NCBI RefSeq assembly: GCF_009733795.1
Contig: NZ_WNXX01000008.1
Location: 1 to 64,000 of the forward strand
Direction: 5' to 3'
Length of the DNA: 64,000 nt
Source: Actinotalea caeni
Lineage (GTDB): Bacteria > Actinomycetota > Actinomycetes > Actinomycetales > Beutenbergiaceae
The translations under genes and the position numbers were made by a program. Below, piece by piece: positions 34,416-43,173 of the stretch; the stretch's first letter is position 1, and each line of letters starts with the position of its first letter. The notes beneath the pieces are model-generated. The model was not told the DNA's origin. It ran no database searches and saw only the letters and a program-made list of their open reading frames with translations.

Positions 34416-35167
34416 CCTTCCGCGACGCGCTCGCCGCCGCCGACCGAGCGCTGGTGGGGATGTGGTGCTGCTCCGGCAGCCCGCTCGTCGCCGAGATCTG
34501 CGCCGGCGCCGGTCTCGACTGGCTGCTGATCGACGGCGAGCACGGGCCCAACGACCTCGGCACGATCCTCGCCCAGCTGCAGGCCGCGGCCGCCTACCCG
34601 GTGACGACGGTGGTCCGGGTGCCGAGCAACGACACCGTCGTCATCAAGCAGGTGCTCGACCTCGGGGCGCAGACGCTGATCGTGCCGATGGTCGGCTCGG
34701 CCGAGGAGGCCCGTGCGGCGGTGGCCGCGGTGCGGTACCCGCCCGGTGGCGTGCGTGGCGTCGGGTCGGCGCTCGCACGGTCCTCGCGCTGGAACCGGAC
34801 GGAGGGCTACCTCGCCGACGGCGACGCGCACGTCAGCCTGCTCGTCCAGGTCGAGAGCGCGGCGGCCGTCGAGGCGGCCGGGGAGATCGCGGCGGTCGAC
34901 GGCGTGGACGGCGTGTTCGTGGGCCCGGCGGACCTGGCCGCCTCGATGGGCCTGCTCGGGCAGCAGACACACCCCGACGTCGTCGAGGCGGTGCTGCGCA
35001 CGTTCGCGGCGGTTCGCGCGCAGGGCAAGGCGGTGGGCGTCAACGCGTTCGACCCCGACGCGGCGCAGCGCTATCTCGACGCGGGCGCGAGCTTCGTCGT
35101 CGTCGGCGCCGACGTCACCCTGCTCGCGCGCGGCAGCGAGGCACTCGCCGCGCGCTTCATCCCCTGA
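34412..35167 (+). CDS. hpaI: 4-hydroxy-2-oxo-heptane-1,7-dioate aldolase
   Basis: A 251-residue class II HpcH/HpaI aldolase giving pyruvate and succinic semialdehyde. DWLLIDGEHGPND, the metal-binding Glu in LVQVESAAAVEA and Asp in FVGPADLAASMG are present. GTG 34412 is chosen for the GTGA overlap; GTG 34400 is also in frame. Confidence 0.92.
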   Translation: MTFRDALAAADRALVGMWCCSGSPLVAEICAGAGLDWLLIDGEHGPNDLGTILAQLQAAAAYPVTTVVRVPSNDTVVIKQVLDLGAQTLIVPMVGSAEEARAAVAAVRYPPGGVRGVGSALARSSRWNRTEGYLADGDAHVSLLVQVESAAAVEAAGEIAAVDGVDGVFVGPADLAASMGLLGQQTHPDVVEAVLRTFAAVRAQGKAVGVNAFDPDAAQRYLDAGASFVVVGADVTLLARGSEALAARFIP

Positions 35168-35172
35168 GCTCT

Positions 35173-35248
35173 CGCCCCACGTCCGCCCCCACACAAGGTT
35201 TCAACCCACTTCTGCCCCCACACCAGGTTTCAACCCACGTCTGCCCCC
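35173..35248. repeat. Family B repeat, three direct copies
   Basis: Three tandem units with a 29-bp period (cores at 35173, degenerate, then CAACCCAC at 35202 and 35231) fill the gap between hpaI and the next dehydrogenase gene. The last unit runs into the ribosome-binding region of that gene. Same unit as at 17.2 and 48.5 kb. Confidence 0.75.
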
Positions 35249-35263
35249 GAGAGGACGGGAACG

Positions 35264-36736
35264 ATGACCGACGAGCGAGAGGCACGGCTGCTGGCGAGCG
35301 TCCCGGACGGGCTGTTCATCGGCGGCGAGTGGCGGCCGGCCGAGGGCGGCCGCACGCTGGCGGTGCAGGACCCGGCCACCGGCGAGGTCGTCAAGGAGGT
35401 CGCCGACGCCTCGGTCGCCGACGGCACCGCGGCGCTCGACGCCGCGTGCGCGGCCGCCGACGACTGGGCCGCGACGCCGGCCCGCGAGCGCGCCGAGCTG
35501 CTGCGCCGCACCTTCGAGCTGGTCCGCGAGCGCACCGAGGACCTCGCGCTGCTCATGACGATCGAGATGGGCAAGCCGCTCGCCGAGGCGCGCGGCGAGG
35601 TCGCCTACGGCAACGAGTTCGTGCGGTGGTTCAGCGAGCAGGCCGCGCACGTGCAGGGTCGCTACGGCGCCAACCCCGAGGGCACCGGCCGGATGGTCGT
35701 CACCCAGCACCCGGTGGGGCCGTGCTTCCTCATCACGCCGTGGAACTTCCCGCTGGCGATGGCGACCCGCAAGATCGCGCCGGCGCTGGCCGCGGGCTGC
35801 ACCGTCGTCGTCAAGCCGGCGGCGCTGACCCCGCTGACGACGACGTTCTTCGTGCAGCTCCTCGTCGAGGCGGGGCTGCCGGCCGGTGTCGTCAACGTCG
35901 TCAACACCTCCGACTCCGGGGCGCTGTCGGAGCCGATCATCACCGACCCGCGGCTGCGCAAGCTGTCGTTCACGGGCTCGACGCCGGTCGGGCAGACGCT
36001 GCTGCGGCAGGCGGCCGACCGCGTGCTGCGCACCTCGATGGAGCTGGGCGGCAACGCCCCGTTCGTCGTGTTCGACGACGCCGACCTCGACAAGGCGGTC
36101 GACGGCGCGATCGCGGCGAAGTTCCGCAACATCGGGCAGGCGTGCACGGCGGCCAACCGCTTCATCGTGCACGCCGACGTCGCCGAGGAGTTCACCCGGC
36201 GGGTCACCGAGCGCGTCGAGTCCTTCCGGACCGGTCGCGGCACCGAGGAGGGCGTGACGATCGGCCCGCTCATCGACGACCGTGCGGTCGCGAAGGCGGA
36301 GGCGCTGGTGACCGACGCCGTCGAGCGGGGCGCGACCCTGCGCACCGGCGGGCACCGGCTCGACCGGCCGGGGTCGTTCTACGCGGCGACCGTGCTCAGC
36401 GACGTGCAGGCGGGCAGCGACATCCTGCGCGAGGAGATCTTCGGCCCGGTGCTGGCGATCGTGCCGTTCCGCGACGAGGACGAGGCGGTGCGGCTGGCGA
36501 ACGACACCGACTTCGGGCTGGTCTCCTACGTCTACACCGAGAACCTGGCGCGCGGGCAGCGCATGATCGAGCGGCTGCAGACCGGGATGATGGGACTCAA
36601 CGTGGGCGTGGTCTCGAACGCGGCCGCGCCGTTCGGTGGCTGGAAGCTCTCCGGGCTGGGCCGCGAGGGCGGCGCCGAGGGCATCCACGAGTACCTGCAG
36701 ACCAAGTACACGCTGACGCCGAACCCGTTCGGCTGA
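35264..36736 (+). CDS. gabD: Succinic semialdehyde dehydrogenase
   Basis: A 490-residue aldehyde dehydrogenase. ITPWNFPLAMATRKIAPALAAG, KLSFTGSTPVGQ, ELGGNAPFVVFDDAD and the catalytic Cys in GQACTAANRF match the GabD branch. It finishes the aromatic pathway by turning succinic semialdehyde from the aldolase into succinate. Unlike the tightly coupled upstream genes it is separated by the repeat block. Confidence 0.88.
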   Translation: MTDEREARLLASVPDGLFIGGEWRPAEGGRTLAVQDPATGEVVKEVADASVADGTAALDAACAAADDWAATPARERAELLRRTFELVRERTEDLALLMTIEMGKPLAEARGEVAYGNEFVRWFSEQAAHVQGRYGANPEGTGRMVVTQHPVGPCFLITPWNFPLAMATRKIAPALAAGCTVVVKPAALTPLTTTFFVQLLVEAGLPAGVVNVVNTSDSGALSEPIITDPRLRKLSFTGSTPVGQTLLRQAADRVLRTSMELGGNAPFVVFDDADLDKAVDGAIAAKFRNIGQACTAANRFIVHADVAEEFTRRVTERVESFRTGRGTEEGVTIGPLIDDRAVAKAEALVTDAVERGATLRTGGHRLDRPGSFYAATVLSDVQAGSDILREEIFGPVLAIVPFRDEDEAVRLANDTDFGLVSYVYTENLARGQRMIERLQTGMMGLNVGVVSNAAAPFGGWKLSGLGREGGAEGIHEYLQTKYTLTPNPFG

Positions 36737-36767
36737 GGAGCCCGAGCGCTGCGCGCGCCCGGCACCC

Positions 36768-36929
36768 TCAGCCCGCGGCCGGCTGCGCGAGCGTGCGCAG
36801 CGACGCGAGCGTGGCTGAGGCGATCTCGTCGAAGGGTCGCTGCTCGTCCTCGCGCAGCCACTGCGCGACCGCGGTCCGGAACACCACGACCGCCGACTCC
36901 GCCGCCAGCATGGCCTCCGGTTCGAAACC
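36768..36929 (-). pseudogene. TetR-family regulator, 3' remnant
   Basis: The minus strand encodes about 53 residues, GFEPEAMLAAESAVVVFRTA continuing to FDEIASATLASLRTLAQPAAG and a stop at 36768. This looks like the C-terminal helices of a TetR repressor; the DNA-binding half is missing. It meets a plus-strand remnant head to head near 36925 (TTCGAA). Assignment rests on C-terminal style only. Confidence 0.5.
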
Positions 36930-37196
36930 ACCCGCTGGAAGATCGCCGTCCTCACCTGGGTGGGCATCTACCCGGTGGTGACGGCGCTGCTGTGGCTGCT
37001 GGGGCCGCTGCTCGACGGGCTGCCGCTGCCGGTCGTCACGCTGGTGCTGACGCTCGTGCTGGTGTCCCTGATGAGCTACGTCGTGATGCCGCGGCTCACG
37101 CGCGCGTTCGGCGGCTGGCTGAGCCGGTGTCGTGCGCTCGCCGGTGACACGGCGCAGCCGAGCGCGGCCGAGCGGGACCCCGCACCCAGCCGCTGA
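36921..37196 (+). pseudogene. Membrane-anchored monooxygenase, 3' remnant
   Basis: The frame FETTRWKIAVLTWVGIYPVV, two membrane segments and VVMPRLTRAFGGWL match the C-terminal anchor of the antibiotic-biosynthesis-monooxygenase family membrane proteins. The globular N-terminal domain is gone. GTG 36960 could start a 78-residue product, but it would be only the anchor. It begins where the TetR remnant ends, so both lost their 5' parts together. Confidence 0.6.
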
Positions 37197-37556
37197 TCAG
37201 CGACGCGCGGCGCACCCGACGCAGGTGCGGGCCGTCGGCCGCGCCCGCAGCCGCTCGACGGCGATCGGGCCGCCGCACACCTCGCACGTCCCGTAGCGGC
37301 CCTCGTCGAGCCGCGCGAGCGCGGCGTCGACCTCGGCGAGATCCCGCCGGGTGTCGCGTGCGAGCGCGTCCACCTGGGAGCGCTCGAACGCGATGGTCGC
37401 ACCCTCGGGGTCGTGCTCGTCGTCGGCGTTGGAGCTCACGCTGGCGTCGACGATGTCCTGGAAGTGTCCCGTGAGCGAGGCGAGCCGCCGCTGCGACTCG
37501 CCTCGCCGCGCGAGCAGCGCCTCGCGCAGCTCGGCGGTCAGCCGCTCGTCGAGCAC
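37197..37556 (-). CDS. TraR/DksA-family zinc-finger protein
   Basis: A 119-residue protein with a coiled-coil N-terminus and a four-Cys zinc finger (CEVCGG ... CVGCAARR) at residues about 90-116. DksA-type proteins enter the RNA polymerase secondary channel; short actinobacterial versions are poorly studied. The conserved DxxDxA tip residues are not clear. Confidence 0.88.
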   Translation of the reverse strand: MLDERLTAELREALLARRGESQRRLASLTGHFQDIVDASVSSNADDEHDPEGATIAFERSQVDALARDTRRDLAEVDAALARLDEGRYGTCEVCGGPIAVERLRARPTARTCVGCAARR

Positions 37557-37569
37557 ACCGGCCCCCTGC

Positions 37570-38370
37570 TCAGTTGAGCGCGCGGGTCGAGGCGGGGATC
37601 ACGCCGTCGGCGTACAGGCTCGCGGCGACGTCCTGGAGCGCGGTGAGCGCGACGTTCTGGGTGGTCGGGCCGTAGGAGATGCGGGCGACGCCGAGCGCCT
37701 CGTACTCGGCGGCGCTCAGCGCGCCGGGCAGGCCGATGACCGAGACCTTGCGCTCGCCGATGCCCTCGACCAGCTGCCGGGTGACGTCGGCGTCGAGGAT
37801 GCCTGGCACGAACACGATGTCGGCGCCGGCGTCGAGGTAGGCCCGGCCGCGCTCGACGGCGTCGGCGACCGACTCCTCGACCGCCCGCCCGGGCGCGCGC
37901 AGGAACGCGTCGGTGCGGGCGTTGAGCGCGAACGGCACGCCCTCGGCGTCGGCGGCGCGGACGAGCGCCTCGACGCGCGCGGCGGCCTCCGGCAGCGGTG
38001 CCAGCCGGTCCTCCATGTTGGCGCCGGCGATGCCGACCCCGATCGCGCGCCGCACGGTGTCGGCCGGGTCGTCGTAGCCGTCGTCGAGGTCGGCGGAGAC
38101 CGGCACGTCGCCGGCGACCGCGACGATCCGGCCGACCATGTCGAGCGTGGTCTCGAGCGGGATCGTGCCGTCGGCGTAGCCGAACGACGCGGCGATCGAG
38201 TGCCCGGCGGTGGCGAGCGCGGTCGTCTGGGGCAGCGCGAGCACCGTCCGCGCGGACACGACGTCCCACACGTTGACGACGCGGAGGATCTCGGGCGCGG
38301 CGTGCAGCTCGGAGAGGCGGCGAGCGCGCGCGGCGGTCGCGGCGGCGTCGGGCGCGGGGGTCGCGGTCAT
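37570..38370 (-). CDS. PEP mutase/isocitrate lyase-superfamily protein
   Basis: A 266-residue TIM-barrel protein with VNVWDVVSARTVL, SADLDDGYDDPADTVRRAIGVGIAGANMEDR (Mg-binding DxD) and INARTDAF-like FALNARTDAFL. It belongs to the PEP-mutase/2-methylisocitrate-lyase group, where C-C or C-P bond cleavage is usual. The exact substrate is not predictable. Divergent from the LLM gene across about 100 bp. Confidence 0.85.
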   Translation of the reverse strand: MTATPAPDAAATAARARRLSELHAAPEILRVVNVWDVVSARTVLALPQTTALATAGHSIAASFGYADGTIPLETTLDMVGRIVAVAGDVPVSADLDDGYDDPADTVRRAIGVGIAGANMEDRLAPLPEAAARVEALVRAADAEGVPFALNARTDAFLRAPGRAVEESVADAVERGRAYLDAGADIVFVPGILDADVTRQLVEGIGERKVSVIGLPGALSAAEYEALGVARISYGPTTQNVALTALQDVAASLYADGVIPASTRALN

Positions 38371-38474
38371 CGGGTCAGGCTAGCCGGGGCCGCCGACGCC
38401 GGGGCGGCGGTTGCGCGCCCGCTCACCCGGTGGGCGCCGGGAATGCTCACAGCGGCGGCGGGGTTCGGCCACCC

Positions 38475-39281
38475 ATGGATCTCGACGTGGTGCTCCCGAA
38501 CGAGTCGCCGTCCATGCCGGTCGGGGCGCTGCGCGACCTGGCCCGCGAGGCCGAGGACCTCGGGTTCGCGACGGCGTGGCTCCCCGACCACGTGCTGCCG
38601 CCCGGGCCGTACGGGCCGGAGTTCGGTGGCGTGCTCGAGCCGCTGGTGACGATCGGCCACCTCGCGGCGGTCACCGAGCGGCTCCGGTTCGGCACCTCGG
38701 TGCTGGTGGCGCCGCTGCGCAACCCGTTCGTGCTGGCGAAGCAGGCCGCGACGCTGCAGGAGCTCTCCGGCGGGCGGCTCCTGCTCGGGCTCGGTGCCGG
38801 CTGGAGCCGGGAGGAGTTCGACGCTGTCGGCGCCGACCACGCGCACCGCGGCGCCGTCACCGAGGACGTGCTCGCGCTGCTGCGGCACCTGTTCTCCGGC
38901 GGTGGTGCGCCCTACACCGGCCGCCGGTTCTCCTACGAGCAGGGGGTGTTCGCGCCGCTCCCTGCGGTGCCGGTGCCGCTCGTGGTCGGCGGCCAGAGCG
39001 ACGCGGCGCTGCGCCGGGCGGCGCGGTACGGCGACGCCTGGCAGGGCATGGCGACCACGCCGGCGCAGTACACGCGGCTCGCCGGGCGGCTCGCCGACCT
39101 CGCCGGTGACCGCGAGGTGGCCGCGACCGTGCGGCTGGAGTGGGGCGGCGGCGTCGACGAGCTCGCCGAGCGCGTCGCGGTCTACCGGGAGGCCGGGGCC
39201 ACGCGCGTCGCCGTGCACCTGGGCGAGCACGAGCGCGTGAGCGAGCGGATGGCGGCGCTGGTGCGAGCGCTCGGCCGCTGA
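38475..39281 (+). CDS. LLM-class flavin/F420-dependent oxidoreductase
   Basis: A 268-residue luciferase-like TIM-barrel oxidoreductase: REAEDLGFATAWLPDHVLPP, RLRFGTSVLVAPLRNPFVLAKQAATLQELSGGRLLLGLGAGW and VGGQSDAALRRAARYGDAW. In actinobacteria many of these use F420, others FMN. The substrate is unknown. Confidence 0.88.
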   Translation: MDLDVVLPNESPSMPVGALRDLAREAEDLGFATAWLPDHVLPPGPYGPEFGGVLEPLVTIGHLAAVTERLRFGTSVLVAPLRNPFVLAKQAATLQELSGGRLLLGLGAGWSREEFDAVGADHAHRGAVTEDVLALLRHLFSGGGAPYTGRRFSYEQGVFAPLPAVPVPLVVGGQSDAALRRAARYGDAWQGMATTPAQYTRLAGRLADLAGDREVAATVRLEWGGGVDELAERVAVYREAGATRVAVHLGEHERVSERMAALVRALGR

Positions 39282-39286
39282 GCGCA

Positions 39287-39341
39287 GAGACAGGAACGGC
39301 GCCACCCGCTCTCGCGGAGTGACGCCGTTCCGTACTGTCTC
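39287..39341. terminator. Long bidirectional hairpin
   Basis: GAGACAG-GAACGGCG pairs with CGCCGTTC...CTGTCTC, leaving about a 21-base loop and a small internal bulge. It stands between the 3' ends of the LLM gene and the minus-strand tRNA and can terminate both. Confidence 0.65.
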
Positions 39342-39350
39342 AACCAGTGC

Positions 39351-39422
39351 GCGCCCGGAGGGACTCGAACCCCCAACCTTCTGATCCGTAGTCAGATGCT
39401 CTATCCATTAAGCTACGGGCGC
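39351..39422 (-). tRNA. tRNA-Arg (anticodon ACG)
   Basis: The minus strand folds as a cloverleaf: GCGCCCG pairs with CGGGCGC as the acceptor stem, D-arm GCTTAATGGATAGAGC, anticodon arm TCTGA-CTACGGA-TCAGA giving anticodon ACG, and T-loop TTCGAGT. CCA is not encoded. It reads CGN arginine codons through inosine. No integrase or duplicated 3' end is seen nearby. Confidence 0.95.
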
Positions 39423-39544
39423 TTGTCCGCCGATCTGGCTGGCGGGCCGCAGAGCATGTTACCGCCTCGCGGTGAGCGACGCGAACCGAGGGTTGTCGGC
39501 TGCGCCACACCGGGCCCCGCGACCGAGCCGGACCGGCGCCCGCG

Positions 39545-39877
39545 TCAGCAGGTCTCGGACATCTCCTCGTCCGGCTCGTCCATGGCGTCGGCGGTGCCGT
39601 CGTCCATGTCCTCGGCGTCGTCGGTCATGTCCTCGGTCATCTCCTCGTCCATGTCCTCGGCGTCGTCCATGTCCTCGGCGTCCTCCGACATCCCCTCGGC
39701 GTCCTCGGACATCTCCTCCGTCGCGCAGTCGGTGGCCATGTCCTCGGTGGTCATCTCCTCCGAGGGCTCCGGCGTCATGTCGTCGCCGTCGCCGGACCCG
39801 GCGCCGCAGCCGGCGAGCGCCAGCGCGGCCGCCAGGCCCAGCGCTGCCCAGGTCCTCCGGGCGGTGGTCGTGCTCAT
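39545..39877 (-). CDS. Met/Asp/Glu-rich low-complexity lipoprotein
   Basis: A 110-residue secreted lipoprotein. A signal peptide ends at lipobox LAGC (residues 21-24). The mature part is almost entirely Asp, Glu, Met and Ala in repeated EDMDD, EEM and SEDAE units with one internal and one C-terminal Cys. AAGGAGG lies seven bases before the ATG. Such Met-acidic sequence could bind metals (Cu, Ca) or simply be an extended acidic wall filler; no known family. It lies next to the molybdenum-oxidoreductase remnant. Confidence 0.8.
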   Translation of the reverse strand: MSTTTARRTWAALGLAAALALAGCGAGSGDGDDMTPEPSEEMTTEDMATDCATEEMSEDAEGMSEDAEDMDDAEDMDEEMTEDMTDDAEDMDDGTADAMDEPDEEMSETC

Positions 39878-39930
39878 CCCATCTCCTCCTTCTCGTGCCG
39901 GGACGTTCCCGTCCTGGGCCGACGGCGGAG

Positions 39931-40542
39931 CTAGCCGACGACCTCGAACTCCTGCTCGTGCAGCCCGGTCGCCCCGTCGGGGGCGGGCGGGCGCACCTCC
40001 TCGCTCTGGGGGCGACCCTCGGCGTCGATCGCGCGCACCCGCGCGCGGTGCCGCCCGGCGGGCAGGCCGGGCAGCGGCAGCCGCCACTGCACCCAGGTGT
40101 CGGTGCTCGCGACCGGGGCCAGCTCGCACTCCTGCCAGGGGCCCTCGTCGACGCTCACCTCGACCGCGCCCACGCCGGTCGCCGGCAGCCACGCGACACC
40201 GCCGAGCACCAGCGCGTCGGCCGGCACCTGGGCGCCGCGGCGCGGCACGTCGATCCGCGAGGCGAGCTTGATCGGCCCCTCCTTGGCCCAGCCGCGCGGC
40301 ACCCAGTAGCCGTCGCGACCCTCCCAGGTCGTCAGCTCGATCGTCTCCAGCCACTTCGTGGCCGACACGTAGCCGTACAGGCCGGACACCACGAGCCGCA
40401 CCGGGAACCCGTGCTCGGCGGGCAGCGGCTCGCCGTTCATGCCGTAGGCGACGAGCGCCGTCCGCTCGCCGTCGAGCACCTCGACCGGGAAGCCGGACGT
40501 CCAGCCGTCCACCGAGGTGCTGAGCACCTGCTCCGCGCCGGG
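39931..40542 (-). pseudogene. Sulfite-oxidase-like molybdenum oxidoreductase, 3' remnant
   Basis: The last 200 or so residues of an oxidoreductase: EQVLSTSVDGWTSGFP, VAYGMNGEPLPAEHGFPVRL, LYGYVSATKWLETIEL, then the Mo-co dimerisation domain (RIDVPRRG ... VEVSVDEGPWQECEL). The pterin-binding Cys half and any membrane part are missing. The frame stays open upstream only through DNA that matches a kinase on the other strand. The break lies at 40525-40545. Confidence 0.75.
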
Positions 40543-40875
40543 CTGCGCAACCTGCTCGACAACGCGGTGCGGCACGCGCCTGCCGGCACCGAGGTCACGG
40601 TGCGCGTCGACCGCGAGGGCCGACCACGCGTCCAGGTGCTCGACGACGGCCCCGGGTTCGCTCCCGACTTCGTCGACCGGGCGCTGCAGCCCTGGGCGCG
40701 TGCCGACGAGTCCCGCACCCGCGGCACCGGCGGCAGCGGGCTGGGGCTGGCGATCGCGGCGGGGCTCGTCGACGCGCACGGCGGCCGGCTGTGGGTCGAG
40801 CCCGGGCCGGGCGGCCGCGCGTGCTTCACGCTGCCCGACCCGTACGACCGTGGGGGGACCCCGGTACCCACCTGA
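40525..40875 (+). pseudogene. Sensor histidine kinase, 3' remnant
   Basis: The plus strand encodes the ATP-binding end of a kinase: LLRAGLRNLLDNAVRHAPAG (N box), VLDDGPGFAPDFVDRAL (G1), GTGGSGLGLAIAAGLVDAHGG (G2) and a stop at 40875. The dimerisation helix with the phospho-His and all sensor parts are missing. It starts where the molybdenum-enzyme remnant ends. It is followed by an ABC exporter, the usual order of response regulator, kinase and exporter modules, so its own regulator was probably lost too. Confidence 0.75.
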
Positions 40876-40950
40876 GGGCGGGCGCCGTCGTCGCAGGTCC
40901 CGCCCGGCGGCCGACGCGGACGCGGCCGGCCCAGCGCGAACCTGGGTGGC

Positions 40951-41853
40951 ATGACGACACGTTCCCCTCTCACGGCCCGCGCCCTCACCAAGGTCTACGG
41001 CGCCGCCGCCCGCGACGTCAGCGGCCCCGTCCCCCGCGTCGCGACACCACCCGGCGGCGCGCAGCCCGGTCTGCCCGCGCAGCCCGGCGCCGGCACGGTG
41101 GCGCTCGCCGGTGTCGACCTGGAGATCGCCCCCGGTGAGTCCGTCGCGATCATGGGCCCGTCGGGCTCGGGCAAGACGACGCTGCTGCACTGCCTCGCGG
41201 GCATCCTGCCGCCGACGAGCGGGCAGGTGATCTGGGCGGGCCGCGACCTCGCGACGATGTCCGACGGCGAGCGCACCGCGCTGCGGCGCCACGACTTCGG
41301 GTTCGTGTTCCAGTCCGGCCAACTGCTGCCCGAGCTGCCGGCCGAGGAGAACGCCGCGCTGCCGCTCATGCTCGGCGGGGTACCGCGCGCGCAGGCCGTC
41401 GAGGCCGCGCGGCAGTGGCTCGGCTACCTCGGGCTGGCCGGCATGGAGGACCGTCGGCCGGGCGAGCTCTCCGGCGGCCAGGCCCAGCGGGTCGCGATCG
41501 CACGCGCCCTCACCTGCTCCCCCGGCGTGATCTTCGCCGACGAGCCGACCGGCGCGCTCGACCAGCAGACCGGCCAGGAGGTGCTTCGCGTGCTGCGCGA
41601 GGCGACCCAGGCCACCGGCGCGAGCCTCGTCGTCGTCACCCACGACCCGCAGGTCGCCGCCTGGTGCGCGCGAACCGTGCGGATGCGCGACGGCCGCGTC
41701 GAGTCGCCGGACGCCGGCGAGCCGCCGGCGGTCCCGACGGCGCCGCCCGCCCCGGTCGCCCAGCAGGCGCCGGTCGCCGCGCCCGCCCCGACGACGCCGC
41801 TGGCGGCCGCCGTCCCCACCTGGACCCCGACCGGCCAGGCGGGTGCCCGATGA
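40951..41853 (+). CDS. ABC exporter ATPase, MacB/LolD-BceA type
   Basis: A 300-residue ATPase: Walker A GPSGSGKTT (about residue 67), Q-loop FGFVFQSGQLLPELPAEENAALPLML, signature LSGGQAQRVAIA, Walker B VIFADEPTGALD. An insert of about 30 residues rich in Pro/Gly precedes the first strand and the last 50 residues are a Pro-Ala tail, both unusual. Coupled to the FtsX-like permease by ATGA. With the kinase remnant upstream, a Bce-type peptide-resistance role is plausible. Confidence 0.9.
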   Translation: MTTRSPLTARALTKVYGAAARDVSGPVPRVATPPGGAQPGLPAQPGAGTVALAGVDLEIAPGESVAIMGPSGSGKTTLLHCLAGILPPTSGQVIWAGRDLATMSDGERTALRRHDFGFVFQSGQLLPELPAEENAALPLMLGGVPRAQAVEAARQWLGYLGLAGMEDRRPGELSGGQAQRVAIARALTCSPGVIFADEPTGALDQQTGQEVLRVLREATQATGASLVVVTHDPQVAAWCARTVRMRDGRVESPDAGEPPAVPTAPPAPVAQQAPVAAPAPTTPLAAAVPTWTPTGQAGAR

Positions 41854-43163
41854 GGACGACCCTGCAGATGTGGCTGCTGCTGCGCCGTCGCGACGCCGGC
41901 CGCAGCGACCCGCAGCGCCTCACCGGCGTGCTCGCGGTCGTCGCGTTCGCGGTGACGACGGCGGTCGCGCTGCTCGTGCTCGGCGGCTTCCAGGCGTTCG
42001 CCGAGCGCGCCGCGTCGGCCCCGGCGGACGACTACGACGCCGGCTTCTACGTCCTGCTCGCCGGCACCGCGTCCGGGCTGCTGCTCATCCCGCTCGCGAC
42101 GCTGGGCGGCGCGGCCTCCCGGCTCGCCGTCGCGCGTCGCGACGAGCGCCTGGCGGCGCTGCGGCTGGCGGGCGGCACCACGAGCCAGGTGTCGACGCTC
42201 GCGCTCCTGGACTCGACCGCGCAGGCCGCGCTCGGTGCGGTCATCGGCGCGGTGGCCTACTTCGGGCTGATCCCGCTCGTGCTGCCGGTCACCTTCCAGC
42301 GTCAGCCGTTCAGCTACGCCGAGCTCGTGCTGCCCTGGTGGGCGCTGCCCGCCGCGGTGCTGGCGGTCGTGCTGGTCGCGCTGGTCTCGGCCGCCGCGAG
42401 CCTGCGCCGGGTGGCGATCACCCCGCTCGGCGTCGCCGCCCGTACGACGCCGCCCGGTCTGCACTGGACCCGGGTGCTGCCGGCGCTGCTGGTCGGCGGC
42501 GCGTTCGTCGTCCTCTGGAACACCGGCCAGGCGCCGGTGATCGTGCTGATCCTGCTCCTGCTCGGCGGTCTCGCCGTCGTCAACATGGTGGGGCCGTGGC
42601 TCATGGGTGTCGTCGGTCGGGTCGCGGTCAAGCGCGCCAAGGACGCCACCCAGCTGATCGCCGCACGTCGGCTGCTCGACGCCCCGAAGACGGCGTGGCG
42701 CAGCGTCGGCGGCGTCGCGCTCGCGACCTTCGTCGCGAGCATGACCGCCGCGGCGGCGATGTTCGCCGGCATGGAGGGGGCCGACACGATGATGGCCGAC
42801 ATCGGCACCGGCGGTCAGCTGACCCTGGTGATCGCGGCGGTCGTCGCCGCGACCTCGACCGGCGTCATGCAGGCGGGCCGGATCATCGACCAGCGCGCCG
42901 AGTACCGGGCGCTGCACCTGGCAGGCACCGACGTCGCGCTCATGGACCGGGCGCGACTGCGCGAGGTCGCGGTGCCGCTGGTCGCCGCCGTGCTGCTGGC
43001 CACGGCCGCCGCCTCGGTGTTCCTCGTGCCCGCGCTCGGGTTCGCGCTGTTCACGAACCCGGCGGCGGTCGGCTCCTACCTCGTCAGCGTGGTGGGCGCG
43101 TGCCTGCTCGTCCTCGCCGGCTCGTGGGCCAGCAAGGGCGTGGTGCGGACCGTGCTCGCCTGA
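41850..43163 (+). CDS. FtsX-like ABC permease
   Basis: A 437-residue membrane protein with about eight segments. It has two FtsX repeats (first with RDERLAALRLAGGTTSQVSTLALLDS, second with RAEYRALHLAGTDVALMDRARLRE), the coupling segments of MacB/BceB-type exporters. The large extracellular domain of MacB is missing, leaving a compact exporter. Confidence 0.88.
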   Translation: MRTTLQMWLLLRRRDAGRSDPQRLTGVLAVVAFAVTTAVALLVLGGFQAFAERAASAPADDYDAGFYVLLAGTASGLLLIPLATLGGAASRLAVARRDERLAALRLAGGTTSQVSTLALLDSTAQAALGAVIGAVAYFGLIPLVLPVTFQRQPFSYAELVLPWWALPAAVLAVVLVALVSAAASLRRVAITPLGVAARTTPPGLHWTRVLPALLVGGAFVVLWNTGQAPVIVLILLLLGGLAVVNMVGPWLMGVVGRVAVKRAKDATQLIAARRLLDAPKTAWRSVGGVALATFVASMTAAAAMFAGMEGADTMMADIGTGGQLTLVIAAVVAATSTGVMQAGRIIDQRAEYRALHLAGTDVALMDRARLREVAVPLVAAVLLATAAASVFLVPALGFALFTNPAAVGSYLVSVVGACLLVLAGSWASKGVVRTVLA

Positions 43164-43173
43164 GAACCCCGCC

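Noticed and set aside
36960-37196. A genuine 78-residue membrane protein
   Set aside because: Its frame continues upstream of the GTG with family-matching residues, and the sequence is only the anchor part of a larger known architecture, so a remnant is more likely.
39351-39422. tRNA-Arg as an integration site
   Set aside because: No integrase, direct repeat of the tRNA 3' end or phage-like gene is seen on either side.
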